In this document: positions 16,055 to 24,469 of the stretch, piece by piece
Position numbering within the stretch: the stretch's first letter is position 1
Layout of the letters: every line of letters begins with the position of its first letter
NCBI GenBank assembly: GCA_947476525.1
Contig: CANJQY010000004.1
Coordinates: 1-40,838 of the forward strand
Direction of reading: 5' to 3'
Origin: Oligoflexales bacterium
GTDB taxonomy: Bacteria > Bdellovibrionota_B > Oligoflexia > Oligoflexales > RGVZ01
DNA length: 40,838 nucleotides
The notes under the pieces: generated by a model
Database searches by the model: none
What the model saw: only the letters and a program-made list of their open reading frames with translations
What the model was told of the DNA's origin: nothing
Position numbers and translations under genes: made by a program

Positions 16055-17221
16055 ATGAATTTTTCAAGATTAATTATATTTTTTGCCGTTTGTCTTGCAG
16101 GACCAACGTTTGCTCAAGTCCAAGGCTCCAAAACATATGAACTTGAATCCATAAAGATCACGGGCACGACCAGAATCACTGGAAATCAATTGCGCGAACA
16201 GCTTCGCATTCAAGACCACCTCATCTTGACGGATGAGTGGATGGTTGACGCAAGATCCAAAATTCTGGCACTTGGACTATTTCAAGACGTGTTATTCTCT
16301 CTTAAAAAGGGTGCTAAGCCTGGCTTTGCACGATTAGACGTCAAGCTTGAAGATGACGAAAATGTGCTGTCCGACTGGGCCGTCGGCGGCGAATTCGGGC
16401 TAACCATGACGGAGCCAACTCCAGAATTTGGATCGGACTCCGCGTTTAGGGGCTACAAGTTTGGATTGGTTGCGCGCAATGTACTTTCAGGCACGCACCG
16501 CGCCGCAGTGATTGCCGATATTGATCCTCGTGGTAATTTGGTTTACGGGAATTTTGCTTATGGACTACCACGTTTCCTGAGCGAATCTATTCAACTTGAC
16601 GGAGCTGTGTCTGTGGTCGAGCCTAAAGAGAGGTACTACGAGACCGAAGGATTCGGACTCAAGATCCAAAGTCAATGGATCCGCCAACGCCATGGATTTG
16701 ACTTGCTGTATGGCGCTGCATGGTACTCCAATACGCACACGAGATATAGGCTCGATGAGTGGCCCTCGGCAGTCGTTGGACCTAAATTTGGGATCGTTCG
16801 TGAAACAAGATTTCTGGGTTTTTTCCCTAAATCTGGCTACCGAACCTCCGTATGCTTGCTACCGTCACTGGTCCACCGCAGCGAGGCCGTGCTCGAGACG
16901 GAATTAGCGGGCACGGTTGTACCACTTAATTTTTCGGCCCTTACTGTCAGCGCTAAGGCATTAAACATAGGGCGCGACGCCGTCACGACCCGTGCCGAGG
17001 CAAAAATTGAAATACCAATCTCCATGGCAGACCGAGGCCTGCGATCTCTATTCTATATTGGGATTCGAAACGGCCAAGATCATTATAAAAATATAAAAAT
17101 TACTAGTACCGAAACAGTTGCAGGTTTTCGCTATCATTCCACAGGATTCATTGGCGACATAAATTTTATTGCAGTTGGGGAACACCCATGGAAAAAACTT
17201 CCACTCGCAGGTGATAAATGA
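16055..17221 (+). CDS. Outer-membrane POTRA/beta-barrel protein (BamA/TamA-like)
   Basis: The 388-residue exported protein has a signal peptide (residues 1-20, cleavage after TFAQ). Residues about 28-105 form a single POTRA domain: LESIKITGTTRITGNQL, a helix, SKILALGLFQDVLFSL, then FARLDVKLED. The remainder is alternating strands typical of an outer-membrane barrel (for example YKFGLVARNVLSG, YGNFAYGLPRF, TAAKALNIGRD-like turns and a final strand FIGDINFIAVGE). The family inserts or assembles outer-membrane proteins. With only one POTRA and about 280 residues of barrel, this is much shorter than BamA (five POTRAs) or TamA (three). It overlaps the next gene by ATGA, so the pair is made together. 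Confidence 0.75.
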   Translation: MNFSRLIIFFAVCLAGPTFAQVQGSKTYELESIKITGTTRITGNQLREQLRIQDHLILTDEWMVDARSKILALGLFQDVLFSLKKGAKPGFARLDVKLEDDENVLSDWAVGGEFGLTMTEPTPEFGSDSAFRGYKFGLVARNVLSGTHRAAVIADIDPRGNLVYGNFAYGLPRFLSESIQLDGAVSVVEPKERYYETEGFGLKIQSQWIRQRHGFDLLYGAAWYSNTHTRYRLDEWPSAVVGPKFGIVRETRFLGFFPKSGYRTSVCLLPSLVHRSEAVLETELAGTVVPLNFSALTVSAKALNIGRDAVTTRAEAKIEIPISMADRGLRSLFYIGIRNGQDHYKNIKITSTETVAGFRYHSTGFIGDINFIAVGEHPWKKLPLAGDK

Positions 17222-17931
17222 TTTGGCCGCTAGCACGGGCAATAGGGGGCGCGAGAGTCATGACTCTCATTTTGAGTTTGTCGGGTTCAAGCATCACCTT
17301 TGCCGAAGAGCCTTTGGCCGCCACAACGACGGCTAAATGGGACGAGTCAAACCAGTATAAGACCCTAGACATCAATGTTAGTGATTTGCTGACTCCGTCA
17401 CAAAGAGACATCGTCAATTCCGGATTTAGCACGTTTACTTTATTTACAGTTTCTGGAAATTTCCTCGCTGACGCTGCGGCAACTTCAGCCCCGACTAGTG
17501 AAGCCCAAAGAGAAGGTCGACAAAATTTTCGCCTCGCCTGTAGTGTCAAATTTGACACCTGGGAGGAGCGCTACCAAATCATCCGCATTGACCCCGCACC
17601 AGTGCTAAATTTAGCCGCACTCGACTACAAAACTTGGGCTGGAAAATGCTTACACATCAATATTTCAAACGAGGACACTTTGGAAAAATTGTCAACTGGC
17701 GGCACCCTTTCTGCGGTGCTTCAAATTCGCCAGACCTCACCCGATGAAGGGGCGAAAATAAAAAATTGGCTCGTGCGTCAGCAGTCTGGATTTATGCAAG
17801 GACTATACGCACACATGTTGGGAGATTTTCAATTCCGCGGTATCGTTAACATTACGGTTCAAGTAGCTCCGCGCCCCGCCTTGTCACGCGAGTCTAAATC
17901 AGGCGTCCCAAATGTGAAAAAGGGGCTTTGA
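17218..17931 (+). CDS. Secreted protein in the NtrYX operon, unknown function
   Basis: The 237-residue protein starts inside the previous stop codon (ATGA). The N-terminus (residues 1-29) is a signal peptide ending near TFAEE; an internal ATG at residue 15 would give a shorter signal. The mature protein is beta-rich: GFSTFTLFTVSGNF, ACSVKFDTWEERYQIIRID and LSAVLQIRQTS. A C-terminal helical part reads IKNWLVRQQSGFMQGLYAHML. Position before an NtrY-like kinase recalls the DUF4390 proteins that precede ntrYX in betaproteobacteria, and the beta pattern is compatible, but I cannot claim membership. A periplasmic input partner for the sensor is a reasonable guess. Confidence 0.6.
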   Translation: MIWPLARAIGGARVMTLILSLSGSSITFAEEPLAATTTAKWDESNQYKTLDINVSDLLTPSQRDIVNSGFSTFTLFTVSGNFLADAAATSAPTSEAQREGRQNFRLACSVKFDTWEERYQIIRIDPAPVLNLAALDYKTWAGKCLHINISNEDTLEKLSTGGTLSAVLQIRQTSPDEGAKIKNWLVRQQSGFMQGLYAHMLGDFQFRGIVNITVQVAPRPALSRESKSGVPNVKKGL

Positions 17932-19433
17932 TGTCGATGCGATCCCTAATGAAATGGAAGAAGCCAAAAACACGCTCCCTCCCGCGCGTGCGCTGGCACC
18001 AGTGGAGTGTTGTTCGCCTTGCGGGCGTGGCCATCATCACGGTTATTTCAGGCTATTTAACTGCCGCCGTTTTGGCCGTCAAAAGCATTGACCAGCTGCT
18101 GCACATTGTGCACGATGCGAGCGTTGAACAATCTCTTAAGGCTGGGCTCGACGGAATCAAAGACGCCTACAAAACCAGGCAAGAATTGTTGCTCGAGCGT
18201 TTATTGAAGCGAGATCCACAAACCTCAGCCTTAAGTTCAAGTCACCTCAACGAAATTCTCTTAGAGCTCGACACAATATCGATTATGCGCCAATCAACCT
18301 GGAACATCTCGAAGTCTTCCGAGCCTGAGGTGAAAGTTGCACGGTGGATCAGTCGCCAAGAACTCGCCGTTGGACCATTCATCGTCGAATTTTTGGGTAC
18401 TGCTCAATCCGAGGAATATCGAAAATCCGAAGAGGTGCTACAGCGGTATAAAGTGATTGGCATCGAGCTTAGGGACATCATCCGTCCCGCCCTCATTAAA
18501 GCCCTCTCAATCACGCTTGCGATAATGTGTTCGCTGCTAATGCTCGCATTTGCGTATATGGCCATTCGCGGTAAATCAAGAATTCAAAAGCTCGTTCAAG
18601 GCTTTATTGATTATGCTGAAAACGACAACAAATTTCGGTTCACGGCTCATGCCAATAACGAACTCGGGCTGCTCAGCACCCAATTCAATCATATGGCTGA
18701 TGAGCTAAATGAGAATCACCTGCGGACCCTTGGCCTTGAAAAACTCGCCTCTTGGCAGACGATCGCACGCAAGATGGCCCACGAGATTAAAAATCCGCTA
18801 ACGCCCATTCAGATTATGATTGGTCAGTTAAAGCGGCACTATGAGGGGAGTGACAAGGACTACACAATCCTACTCGAAAAGGCCCACAACGTGATCCTAG
18901 AGGAGGTTGCGTGCCTGCGCCGAATGGTTGATGATTTCTCGCAATTTGCCCAGCTACCGTCCCCACGATTCGCTAGCCGCGATGCGATTCATTGTGCAAA
19001 ACAAGCCATCTCACTAGCCGAGGGCAGTTACGCACCCCACACCATTGTGTACGAAGGCCCAACAGAGCCAATACCCGCTGAACTTGACGAACAGCTACTA
19101 CGGCTGGCACTTCACAACTTAATTAAAAATGCAGCGGAGGCGGATCCTGAAAGTGCCTCACCAATTATTTTGCGCGTACACGACACGGCCACCACCATTG
19201 TCTACGAGGTTGAGGATCACGGCCCCGGCATTCCACCCGAGATGCGAGAAAGCATTTTTGAGGCCTACGTCACGACTAAACACATCGGGCCAACGCCCGG
19301 CATGGGACTAGGTCTAGCGATTTGTCAAAAAATCGTACTGGAACATTCAGGGAAAATTGAAATAGATATTATTCCGGGGCGCACTATTTTTAGAATTTCG
19401 ATCCCTCGCACCCGCCGGGGAGGTGTCCATTGA
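17931..19433 (+). CDS. NtrY-like membrane sensor histidine kinase
   Basis: The ~500-residue sensor starts at ATG 17931, sharing bases with the previous stop (TGATG). TM1 is about residues 25-50 (AGVAIITVISGYLTAAVLAV), a ~120-residue periplasmic part follows, and TM2 is near 185-210 (ITLAIMCSLLMLAFAYMAI). A HAMP linker (FRFTAHANNELGLLSTQFNHM) leads to the phosphorylation helix MAHEIKNPLTPIQ (H284), the N box LHNLIKNAAEA, G1 DHGPGIP and G2 GMGLGLAIC. It should phosphorylate the regulator encoded by the overlapping next gene. Overlap with envelope genes upstream suggests it senses the state of the envelope rather than nitrogen. Confidence 0.9.
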   Translation: MSMRSLMKWKKPKTRSLPRVRWHQWSVVRLAGVAIITVISGYLTAAVLAVKSIDQLLHIVHDASVEQSLKAGLDGIKDAYKTRQELLLERLLKRDPQTSALSSSHLNEILLELDTISIMRQSTWNISKSSEPEVKVARWISRQELAVGPFIVEFLGTAQSEEYRKSEEVLQRYKVIGIELRDIIRPALIKALSITLAIMCSLLMLAFAYMAIRGKSRIQKLVQGFIDYAENDNKFRFTAHANNELGLLSTQFNHMADELNENHLRTLGLEKLASWQTIARKMAHEIKNPLTPIQIMIGQLKRHYEGSDKDYTILLEKAHNVILEEVACLRRMVDDFSQFAQLPSPRFASRDAIHCAKQAISLAEGSYAPHTIVYEGPTEPIPAELDEQLLRLALHNLIKNAAEADPESASPIILRVHDTATTIVYEVEDHGPGIPPEMRESIFEAYVTTKHIGPTPGMGLGLAICQKIVLEHSGKIEIDIIPGRTIFRISIPRTRRGGVH

Positions 19434-20884
19434 TTTCAAATTCAAAACCTATGACCGGACTTCGAGTGCTCATTGTCGACGATCATCGCAATATTCGCTT
19501 GAGCCTGCGCATGATTCTCGAGGGCGAAGGAGCCTTCGTCACAGAAAGTGAACACTTGGTAAGTGCCAGGGGCCATCTTAAACTCGACCAATTGTCGGGC
19601 AAAAATCTGCCATTTGATCTCGTTCTACTTGATATTCGCCTGCCAGACGGCAGCGGTCTTGATTTGCTCAAGCAAATGGCTTCGTTAAGTATAGCCAGCC
19701 AAGTTATTGTCATAAGTGGTGAAGGCACGATGCAAGAGGCGTTTAACGCCACGCAAATGGGAGCGTTCGACTTCGTTGAAAAGCCGTTCACTCCTGAGAG
19801 AATCCTTGTAAGCTCCCAACGCTGCATTGACTTCAATCAATTAGAGCGGCGAAATGCCGCCCTCGTCAAGCAGTCGAAGTCCAACGAGATTCTGGGCGAG
19901 CATCCCAAAATCAAAGAAATGCTCGCCATGATTGCTAAGGTTGGCCCCACCAATAGCCGCGTTCTGATTACGGGAGAAAGTGGCACAGGAAAAGAGTTAA
20001 TTGCGCGAGGGCTTCATCACGCTTCACAGCGCTCCGCCAAGACGATGATTAAGGTCAATTGCGCTGCAATCCCCAAAAACCTCATGGAAAGCGAGCTTTT
20101 TGGCCACGAAAAGGGGTCATTTACCGGTGCGTTGAAAACTCGAATGGGTGTGTTCGAGCGTAGTGACGGCGGCACGTTATTTTTGGATGAAATTGGCGAG
20201 CTTGATCTCGATGTCCAAGCGAAACTTCTTAGGGTCCTTCAAAATGGGGATTTCACCCGTGTTGGCGGCGAAAAGGCACTGACGACAGATGCCAGAGTTA
20301 TTTGTGCGACGAATCGAGATTTGAAGCAAATGTCTGCTGCCGGAAAATTCCGAGAAGATCTTTTCTACCGCTTAAATGTAATCACGATTAACAGCATTCC
20401 GCTTAGGGATCACTCTAGCGACATCACTCTTTTAAGCCGAGAATTCCTCGGCGAGTGCAATGAAGAACACTCCTTGGGCGGCAAGGTTTTTTCCGATCGG
20501 GCCTTGTCACAATTGAACGCGTACTCCTGGCCAGGAAACGTCAGGGAGTTGCAAAACATTATCGAACGCACGGCTATTTTGTCGTCTGATTCGATCATCG
20601 ACCGAATCGAAAGCTTAGATTCCCCCGATTCCTTGGGCGCCAATAACTCGTTCACGTTAGAGGCGGAGAACGCAACCATCGATGGTGATCGCTTGAAATT
20701 TGATCTCGGAGTCGGTAGTTGGGAAAACTTCCACGATCATGTCGGCCGAGAATTTGTAAAATTTATTCTTAAACAGACGAATGGCAACGTAAGCGAGGCG
20801 GCAAGAGTTCTTGATCTTGAGAGAGCATACCTACACCGGTTAATGAAAAAACTCGGCATTCACCGTGACGTTAATATTCCGTAG
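19430..20884 (+). CDS. NtrX/NtrC-type sigma-54 response regulator
   Basis: The 484-residue activator has three parts. The receiver (about 9-125) carries DDHRNIR, phosphoacceptor D68 in LLDIRLPDGSG and K118 in EKPF. The AAA+ domain (about 155-390) has Walker A GESGTGKE near residue 182, the sigma-54 contact loop KGSFTGA, Walker B GGTLFLDEIGEL and the arginine-finger region. The C-terminal Fis-type helix-turn-helix reads NVSEAARVLDLERAYLHRLMK. Translation most likely begins at TTG 19430, because GGGGAGG lies at the right distance and the codon overlaps the kinase stop (TTGA); the ATG eight codons later has no binding site. It should switch on sigma-54 promoters; none with clear -24/-12 elements was found in the window. 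Confidence 0.9.
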   Translation: MISNSKPMTGLRVLIVDDHRNIRLSLRMILEGEGAFVTESEHLVSARGHLKLDQLSGKNLPFDLVLLDIRLPDGSGLDLLKQMASLSIASQVIVISGEGTMQEAFNATQMGAFDFVEKPFTPERILVSSQRCIDFNQLERRNAALVKQSKSNEILGEHPKIKEMLAMIAKVGPTNSRVLITGESGTGKELIARGLHHASQRSAKTMIKVNCAAIPKNLMESELFGHEKGSFTGALKTRMGVFERSDGGTLFLDEIGELDLDVQAKLLRVLQNGDFTRVGGEKALTTDARVICATNRDLKQMSAAGKFREDLFYRLNVITINSIPLRDHSSDITLLSREFLGECNEEHSLGGKVFSDRALSQLNAYSWPGNVRELQNIIERTAILSSDSIIDRIESLDSPDSLGANNSFTLEAENATIDGDRLKFDLGVGSWENFHDHVGREFVKFILKQTNGNVSEAARVLDLERAYLHRLMKKLGIHRDVNIP

Positions 20885-20935
20885 TCTATTCATGTAGTAG
20901 TGACCTTCGCAAAAATTAATTTTATCACACTGACC

Positions 20936-21826
20936 TTACTCCGGCTGCAGCGGCATTTTTGAGTGCTTATACGTATACGCTAGATAGACGACAACCCCAA
21001 CCCACACCAAACCAAAGGCCCAAAAATCTTGAATGGTGACCACCTCTCCAAATATGAAAACGGCAATTAAAAATTTACCGGTTGGAGAAATATAATTCAG
21101 CATACTGAGTGAGGTTAGCGTAAGCCCTCGCATCGCGTGGGCAAACCACAGAAGTGGCAATGCGGTCAATGTGCCACCAAGGATGAGAAGCCAATGATAC
21201 CGCTCCCACGTCGCCATAAACGCGGTATCCTCTGGCGTCGTCGCCAAATAAAAACAAGCTAAGATAAACAGGACTCCAGCCTCTGCCGTCAACGCGCTCA
21301 TGGGGGGTGCCTTAATCATCTTTTTGACGAGGCTGTAACCACTAAAAGTAACGGCCAACCCCAATGCCAACATCGGAACCTGGCCTTGATTCCTGCTATA
21401 AAAGGCCACACCACAAACCACCAGAAGTACTCCCAGCCACTGGCCACTGGAAAGTTTTTCGCGCATAAATAGCACGCCAAAGGCGGACGTTAACAGCGGT
21501 GCAAAAAAATAACCAAGACTCATTTCCACAACTTGATGCCGCTCAACTCCAATGATGTAAAGCCACCAATTCGTCCCGATTAAAAGCCCTGACAACAGCA
21601 ACCACGGCCACCGCCCTCGGTCAAGCGAGAGAACCTCTGCCGATTGCGGCCGGCCGATTCGAGATAAAATAACTAAAAATGGGAATGCCCAGAGGCAGCG
21701 ATGAATAAAAATGTGAAAGGCAGGTGCGCCCTCAAACATTCGCCAAAACAGCGGCATAATGCCCCAAGCCACGTATGCAGCGATGGCCGAGATCCACGAT
21801 TTCATATCATTACGAGGGTGCGTCAT
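20936..21826 (-). CDS. rarD: RarD/EamA-family transporter
   Basis: The 296-residue inner-membrane protein has about ten hydrophobic helices in two EamA halves. It matches RarD in the N-terminal AYVAWGIMPLFWRM, IHRCLWAFPFLV, NWWLYIIGVERHQVVEMSLGYFFAPLL and the C-terminal LTSLSMLNYISPT. The start ATG at 21826 has AGGA at good spacing; a TTG two codons earlier does not. Members of this drug/metabolite transporter superfamily move small metabolites. It ends the minus-strand run that begins with the diiron oxygenase, 21 bases after the SDR, so it may export or import the compound that pathway handles. Confidence 0.88.
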   Translation of the reverse strand: MTHPRNDMKSWISAIAAYVAWGIMPLFWRMFEGAPAFHIFIHRCLWAFPFLVILSRIGRPQSAEVLSLDRGRWPWLLLSGLLIGTNWWLYIIGVERHQVVEMSLGYFFAPLLTSAFGVLFMREKLSSGQWLGVLLVVCGVAFYSRNQGQVPMLALGLAVTFSGYSLVKKMIKAPPMSALTAEAGVLFILACFYLATTPEDTAFMATWERYHWLLILGGTLTALPLLWFAHAMRGLTLTSLSMLNYISPTGKFLIAVFIFGEVVTIQDFWAFGLVWVGVVVYLAYTYKHSKMPLQPE

Positions 21827-21847
21827 ACTCAATTCCTTTCAACTGCC

Positions 21848-22693
21848 CTAACCTTTAGGAACATGATAGCGATTCAAAAAAAGATCGCGCAGGCCACGCG
21901 TCAGCAGCACCCGGCTGGATCTCACGGTGATGGTTGGCAACCACCGAAAGGCCGTGGTCATTGCCCGGCCGCCAATAGTCGGCTCAATTTCATCGTTTCC
22001 TGCCGCCAATTCCGCTAAGGTCTCACGGGCGCAATCCTTAGGGTTAGCAAGGAGCCATGACAACCATTCTGGAAAGCCAGATTCACGACCCCTTTCAATA
22101 ATTCCTGTGTTCACGAAGCCGGGTGAAGCAATAGCACATCGTACCGGCGATTTCATCAAAATTAACTCTGCGCGCAGAGCCCGAGAAAAGCCAATGACCG
22201 CATGCTTCGACGCGACATACGACGTCATAAATGGAGCAGGCACATGCCCAGCGACCGAGGCCATGTTGAGGATAACGCCGTCACCTTGATGATCCATTTG
22301 TTGAAGCATGAGGCGAGTCATATTCACCACCGATTCAAAATTTACACGCATGATTTGGGTAAATACAGTTGGATCTTGAGTGACAAAAGGGGCAATTTTT
22401 TGAATCCCAGCATTATTGATCCAAACATCAATTTTCTTTGACTTTTTTATGATTCCAGCAATCACTTCGACCATGCGCTCACAATTGGTTACATCAGCAA
22501 CTTGGGTAAAAACGTCGCGGCCGTTTTGCATTGCTTCCGTCATTAGTTTTGTGAGGCCATCCTCATCCACGTCAAGGGCCCACACCACTGCGCGGCATTC
22601 CAGCAGGGCCCGCACCATCTCGAGACCGATTCCCGAGGCTGCGCCGGTGACGACCCAGACTCGGTTTGGGGCAAATTTGCTGAGTTTACTCAT
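21848..22693 (-). CDS. Short-chain dehydrogenase/reductase
   Basis: The 281-residue classical SDR has the cofactor motif VVTGAASGIGLEM near residue 14, the acidic residue D in WALDVDEDG (suggesting NAD(H)), NNAG, the catalytic Ser in LNMASVAG and the catalytic YVASK (YxxxK). The C-terminal region is longer than the ~250-residue core and hydrophobic-basic (FRWLPTITVRSSRVLLTRGL), as in membrane-associated SDRs acting on lipids. The ATG at 22693 has GAGAGG five bases upstream; a GTG two codons earlier is less good. It lies between the M24 protein gene and rarD in a compact operon. Confidence 0.87.
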   Translation of the reverse strand: MSKLSKFAPNRVWVVTGAASGIGLEMVRALLECRAVVWALDVDEDGLTKLMTEAMQNGRDVFTQVADVTNCERMVEVIAGIIKKSKKIDVWINNAGIQKIAPFVTQDPTVFTQIMRVNFESVVNMTRLMLQQMDHQGDGVILNMASVAGHVPAPFMTSYVASKHAVIGFSRALRAELILMKSPVRCAIASPGFVNTGIIERGRESGFPEWLSWLLANPKDCARETLAELAAGNDEIEPTIGGRAMTTAFRWLPTITVRSSRVLLTRGLRDLFLNRYHVPKG

Positions 22694-22722
22694 ATCCACC
22701 TCTCAAAGTAGGAGCCCACAGT

Positions 22723-23595
22723 TTACTTATTATTCGTGCGCTTTATAAACCAATGGGGATCTGGATTGAGCCACCGAGCTAGTCCATTTTCCACAAATAA
22801 TATTTCTTCAAATTTCATGCCCCAGTTTGGGCCGCCAATTTGCGGCTCTATGGCCCAAAGCCCGTCCATTTTTCCCTCAAAATCCTCCGTCAACAACTGT
22901 CCAAAAATGCCGCGGCTCGCTAATTCCCAGTATGATTGCCAACCGAAATGCAGAACAGAAGCGTCGATTTTGGGAGTTGTTTTGTAGATGCGGTGACCGA
23001 GAACTCCCATGGGATAAATCTGATGGATGTTATCGTAACCAGCATTTTTAAGCTTTTCATCGACGGCTTTCCACACGGCTCCGCCAGAACTGAGTGATTG
23101 TAGAAGCCCGGGAATATCGCGTCGCAAAGTCTCTAAAAATGCAATTCCTTGGTCAAATGCAGGATTTTGGCCAATGATGCCGCTAAAGCCGATATCAGAA
23201 ATATAGCCCTCAACAATTGGAGCGACATCTAAAATGAACGGCTCATTTTCCAAAAGTCGACGTTCCGTGGCTTGATATTGTTTATAGGTTTTGATCCCAT
23301 CAAATCGTGAACGACTGCCCCACCAGGCAAAAGGTTTATGGAAAAAGCTTTTTACGCCGTTGTCTCGCAGCCAAATTTCCATGGACCGAGCCGCTTGTTT
23401 CTCGGTCCAACCTGGTTGCAGGAGATTTCCAATTTCGAGGGCGCATTGCTGAGCCAAACCTTGACTCCGCAAATATCCCGCCTTGTCAGCTTCGGTGACG
23501 GGAGCAAGCGGCGATGGGCTTAGAGCGTCCAGCAAAGGAATTCGGTGCATGGTTGAGAGGACTCGTTTTATCGGCTTCAAAATAAAGTCAATCAT
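22723..23595 (-). CDS. M24-family metallopeptidase-fold protein
   Basis: The 290-residue pita-bread-fold protein resembles Xaa-Pro aminopeptidase/creatinase catalytic domains without the N-terminal creatinase domain. The five metal ligands are in place: D123 and D134 (ILDVAPIVEGYISDIG), H201 (GVLGHRIY), E250 (AIEPQIGG) and E263 or E264 (MKFEEILFV). An upstream helix matches the dimer-side TEADKAGYLRSQGLAQQCA pattern. The start overlaps the hydrolase stop (ATGA) and has GGGGGAG upstream. Sitting among oxidoreductases and a hydrolase, it may cleave or bind a non-peptide substrate, as some M24 proteins do, so the peptidase role is uncertain. Confidence 0.83.
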   Translation of the reverse strand: MIDFILKPIKRVLSTMHRIPLLDALSPSPLAPVTEADKAGYLRSQGLAQQCALEIGNLLQPGWTEKQAARSMEIWLRDNGVKSFFHKPFAWWGSRSRFDGIKTYKQYQATERRLLENEPFILDVAPIVEGYISDIGFSGIIGQNPAFDQGIAFLETLRRDIPGLLQSLSSGGAVWKAVDEKLKNAGYDNIHQIYPMGVLGHRIYKTTPKIDASVLHFGWQSYWELASRGIFGQLLTEDFEGKMDGLWAIEPQIGGPNWGMKFEEILFVENGLARWLNPDPHWFIKRTNNK

Positions 23596-24467
23596 GCAAA
23601 CTCCCCCTGTTTAGTTTTGGCCAGGCATTGGTGACAGAAATCGGAAATAAATCCGGTAACAATTTCACCTTTATCGCGGTGTAGCCAGTGTCCACCCGGA
23701 ATAATTCTAATCGTCACATTCAAAGCCGCCAGATCCCATTCTTTTTGCGTTGGTGCCACCAAGACTCCGTCATCACGTCCCCAGATTGCCAAAACGTGAG
23801 GACGAATGCGGGCTTGATGCTCGTCAATCGTCGCAGCTTCACGGGCAAGGGCCCTATATTGATTTAAAGGGGCCGCCGAACGCCGGTCAAATCCAACCGT
23901 ATCAGTGACCGCCGCTTCGCCACCCGCCAGTGATTTCGCAAGCCATGCACCAGTATGGGGGGCAAAATTAGCGAGCATTTCCGGGATTAGCGGAAGCTGC
24001 ATGAACCCCATATACCAGCTTCGAACCACTTGCTTCGGATTTCGAAGACGGCGGGTAAACATTTCCAGATCCATCCCGTTAATAACCACGAGGCCACGAG
24101 CACGATCACCCAATCGGCGCACGAGAGTCATTGCGTGAACCACTCCCAAATCGTGCCCAATGCAAATTACCGGTTCATTACCCGTCGTCACGGCATTCAG
24201 TATGGCAAGGTGATCGAGCACAATGGCATCGCGCCCGTAGCGATGGACGTCGTTTCCTGGCTCCGAATTTTCACAGCCACGCACAAATGGGGCTACGATA
24301 TGGTAGTGCTTTTCCAAAGACCTAATTTGGTGATCCCAAACTCGTGAACTATCCGGGAATCCATGGCAAAAAAAAAGTACAGGCCGTCCACGCTCGCCTG
24401 CTTCGATCCAGGACGTCTTAAGTTTTCGGACCACCATTGTTTTCTCGATCAGGGGCTCTGCCAACAT
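23592..24467 (-). CDS. Alpha/beta hydrolase, epoxide-hydrolase/dehalogenase-like
   Basis: The 291-residue enzyme starts at ATG 24467 with GGAGGT eight bases upstream, two bases past the preceding gene's stop; a longer TTG frame is less likely. The oxyanion motif is HGFPDSSRVWD (HGxP). The nucleophile elbow is IGHDLGVV with Asp106 in place of Ser, the pattern of epoxide hydrolases and haloalkane dehalogenases. The acid lies in WGRDDGV and the His in GGHWLH. An Asp nucleophile forms an alkyl-enzyme ester with epoxides or halides. Next to a diiron oxygenase, hydrolysis of an epoxide or oxygenated intermediate is a natural suggestion. Confidence 0.85.
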   Translation of the reverse strand: MLAEPLIEKTMVVRKLKTSWIEAGERGRPVLFFCHGFPDSSRVWDHQIRSLEKHYHIVAPFVRGCENSEPGNDVHRYGRDAIVLDHLAILNAVTTGNEPVICIGHDLGVVHAMTLVRRLGDRARGLVVINGMDLEMFTRRLRNPKQVVRSWYMGFMQLPLIPEMLANFAPHTGAWLAKSLAGGEAAVTDTVGFDRRSAAPLNQYRALAREAATIDEHQARIRPHVLAIWGRDDGVLVAPTQKEWDLAALNVTIRIIPGGHWLHRDKGEIVTGFISDFCHQCLAKTKQGEFA

Positions 24468-24469
24468 TT

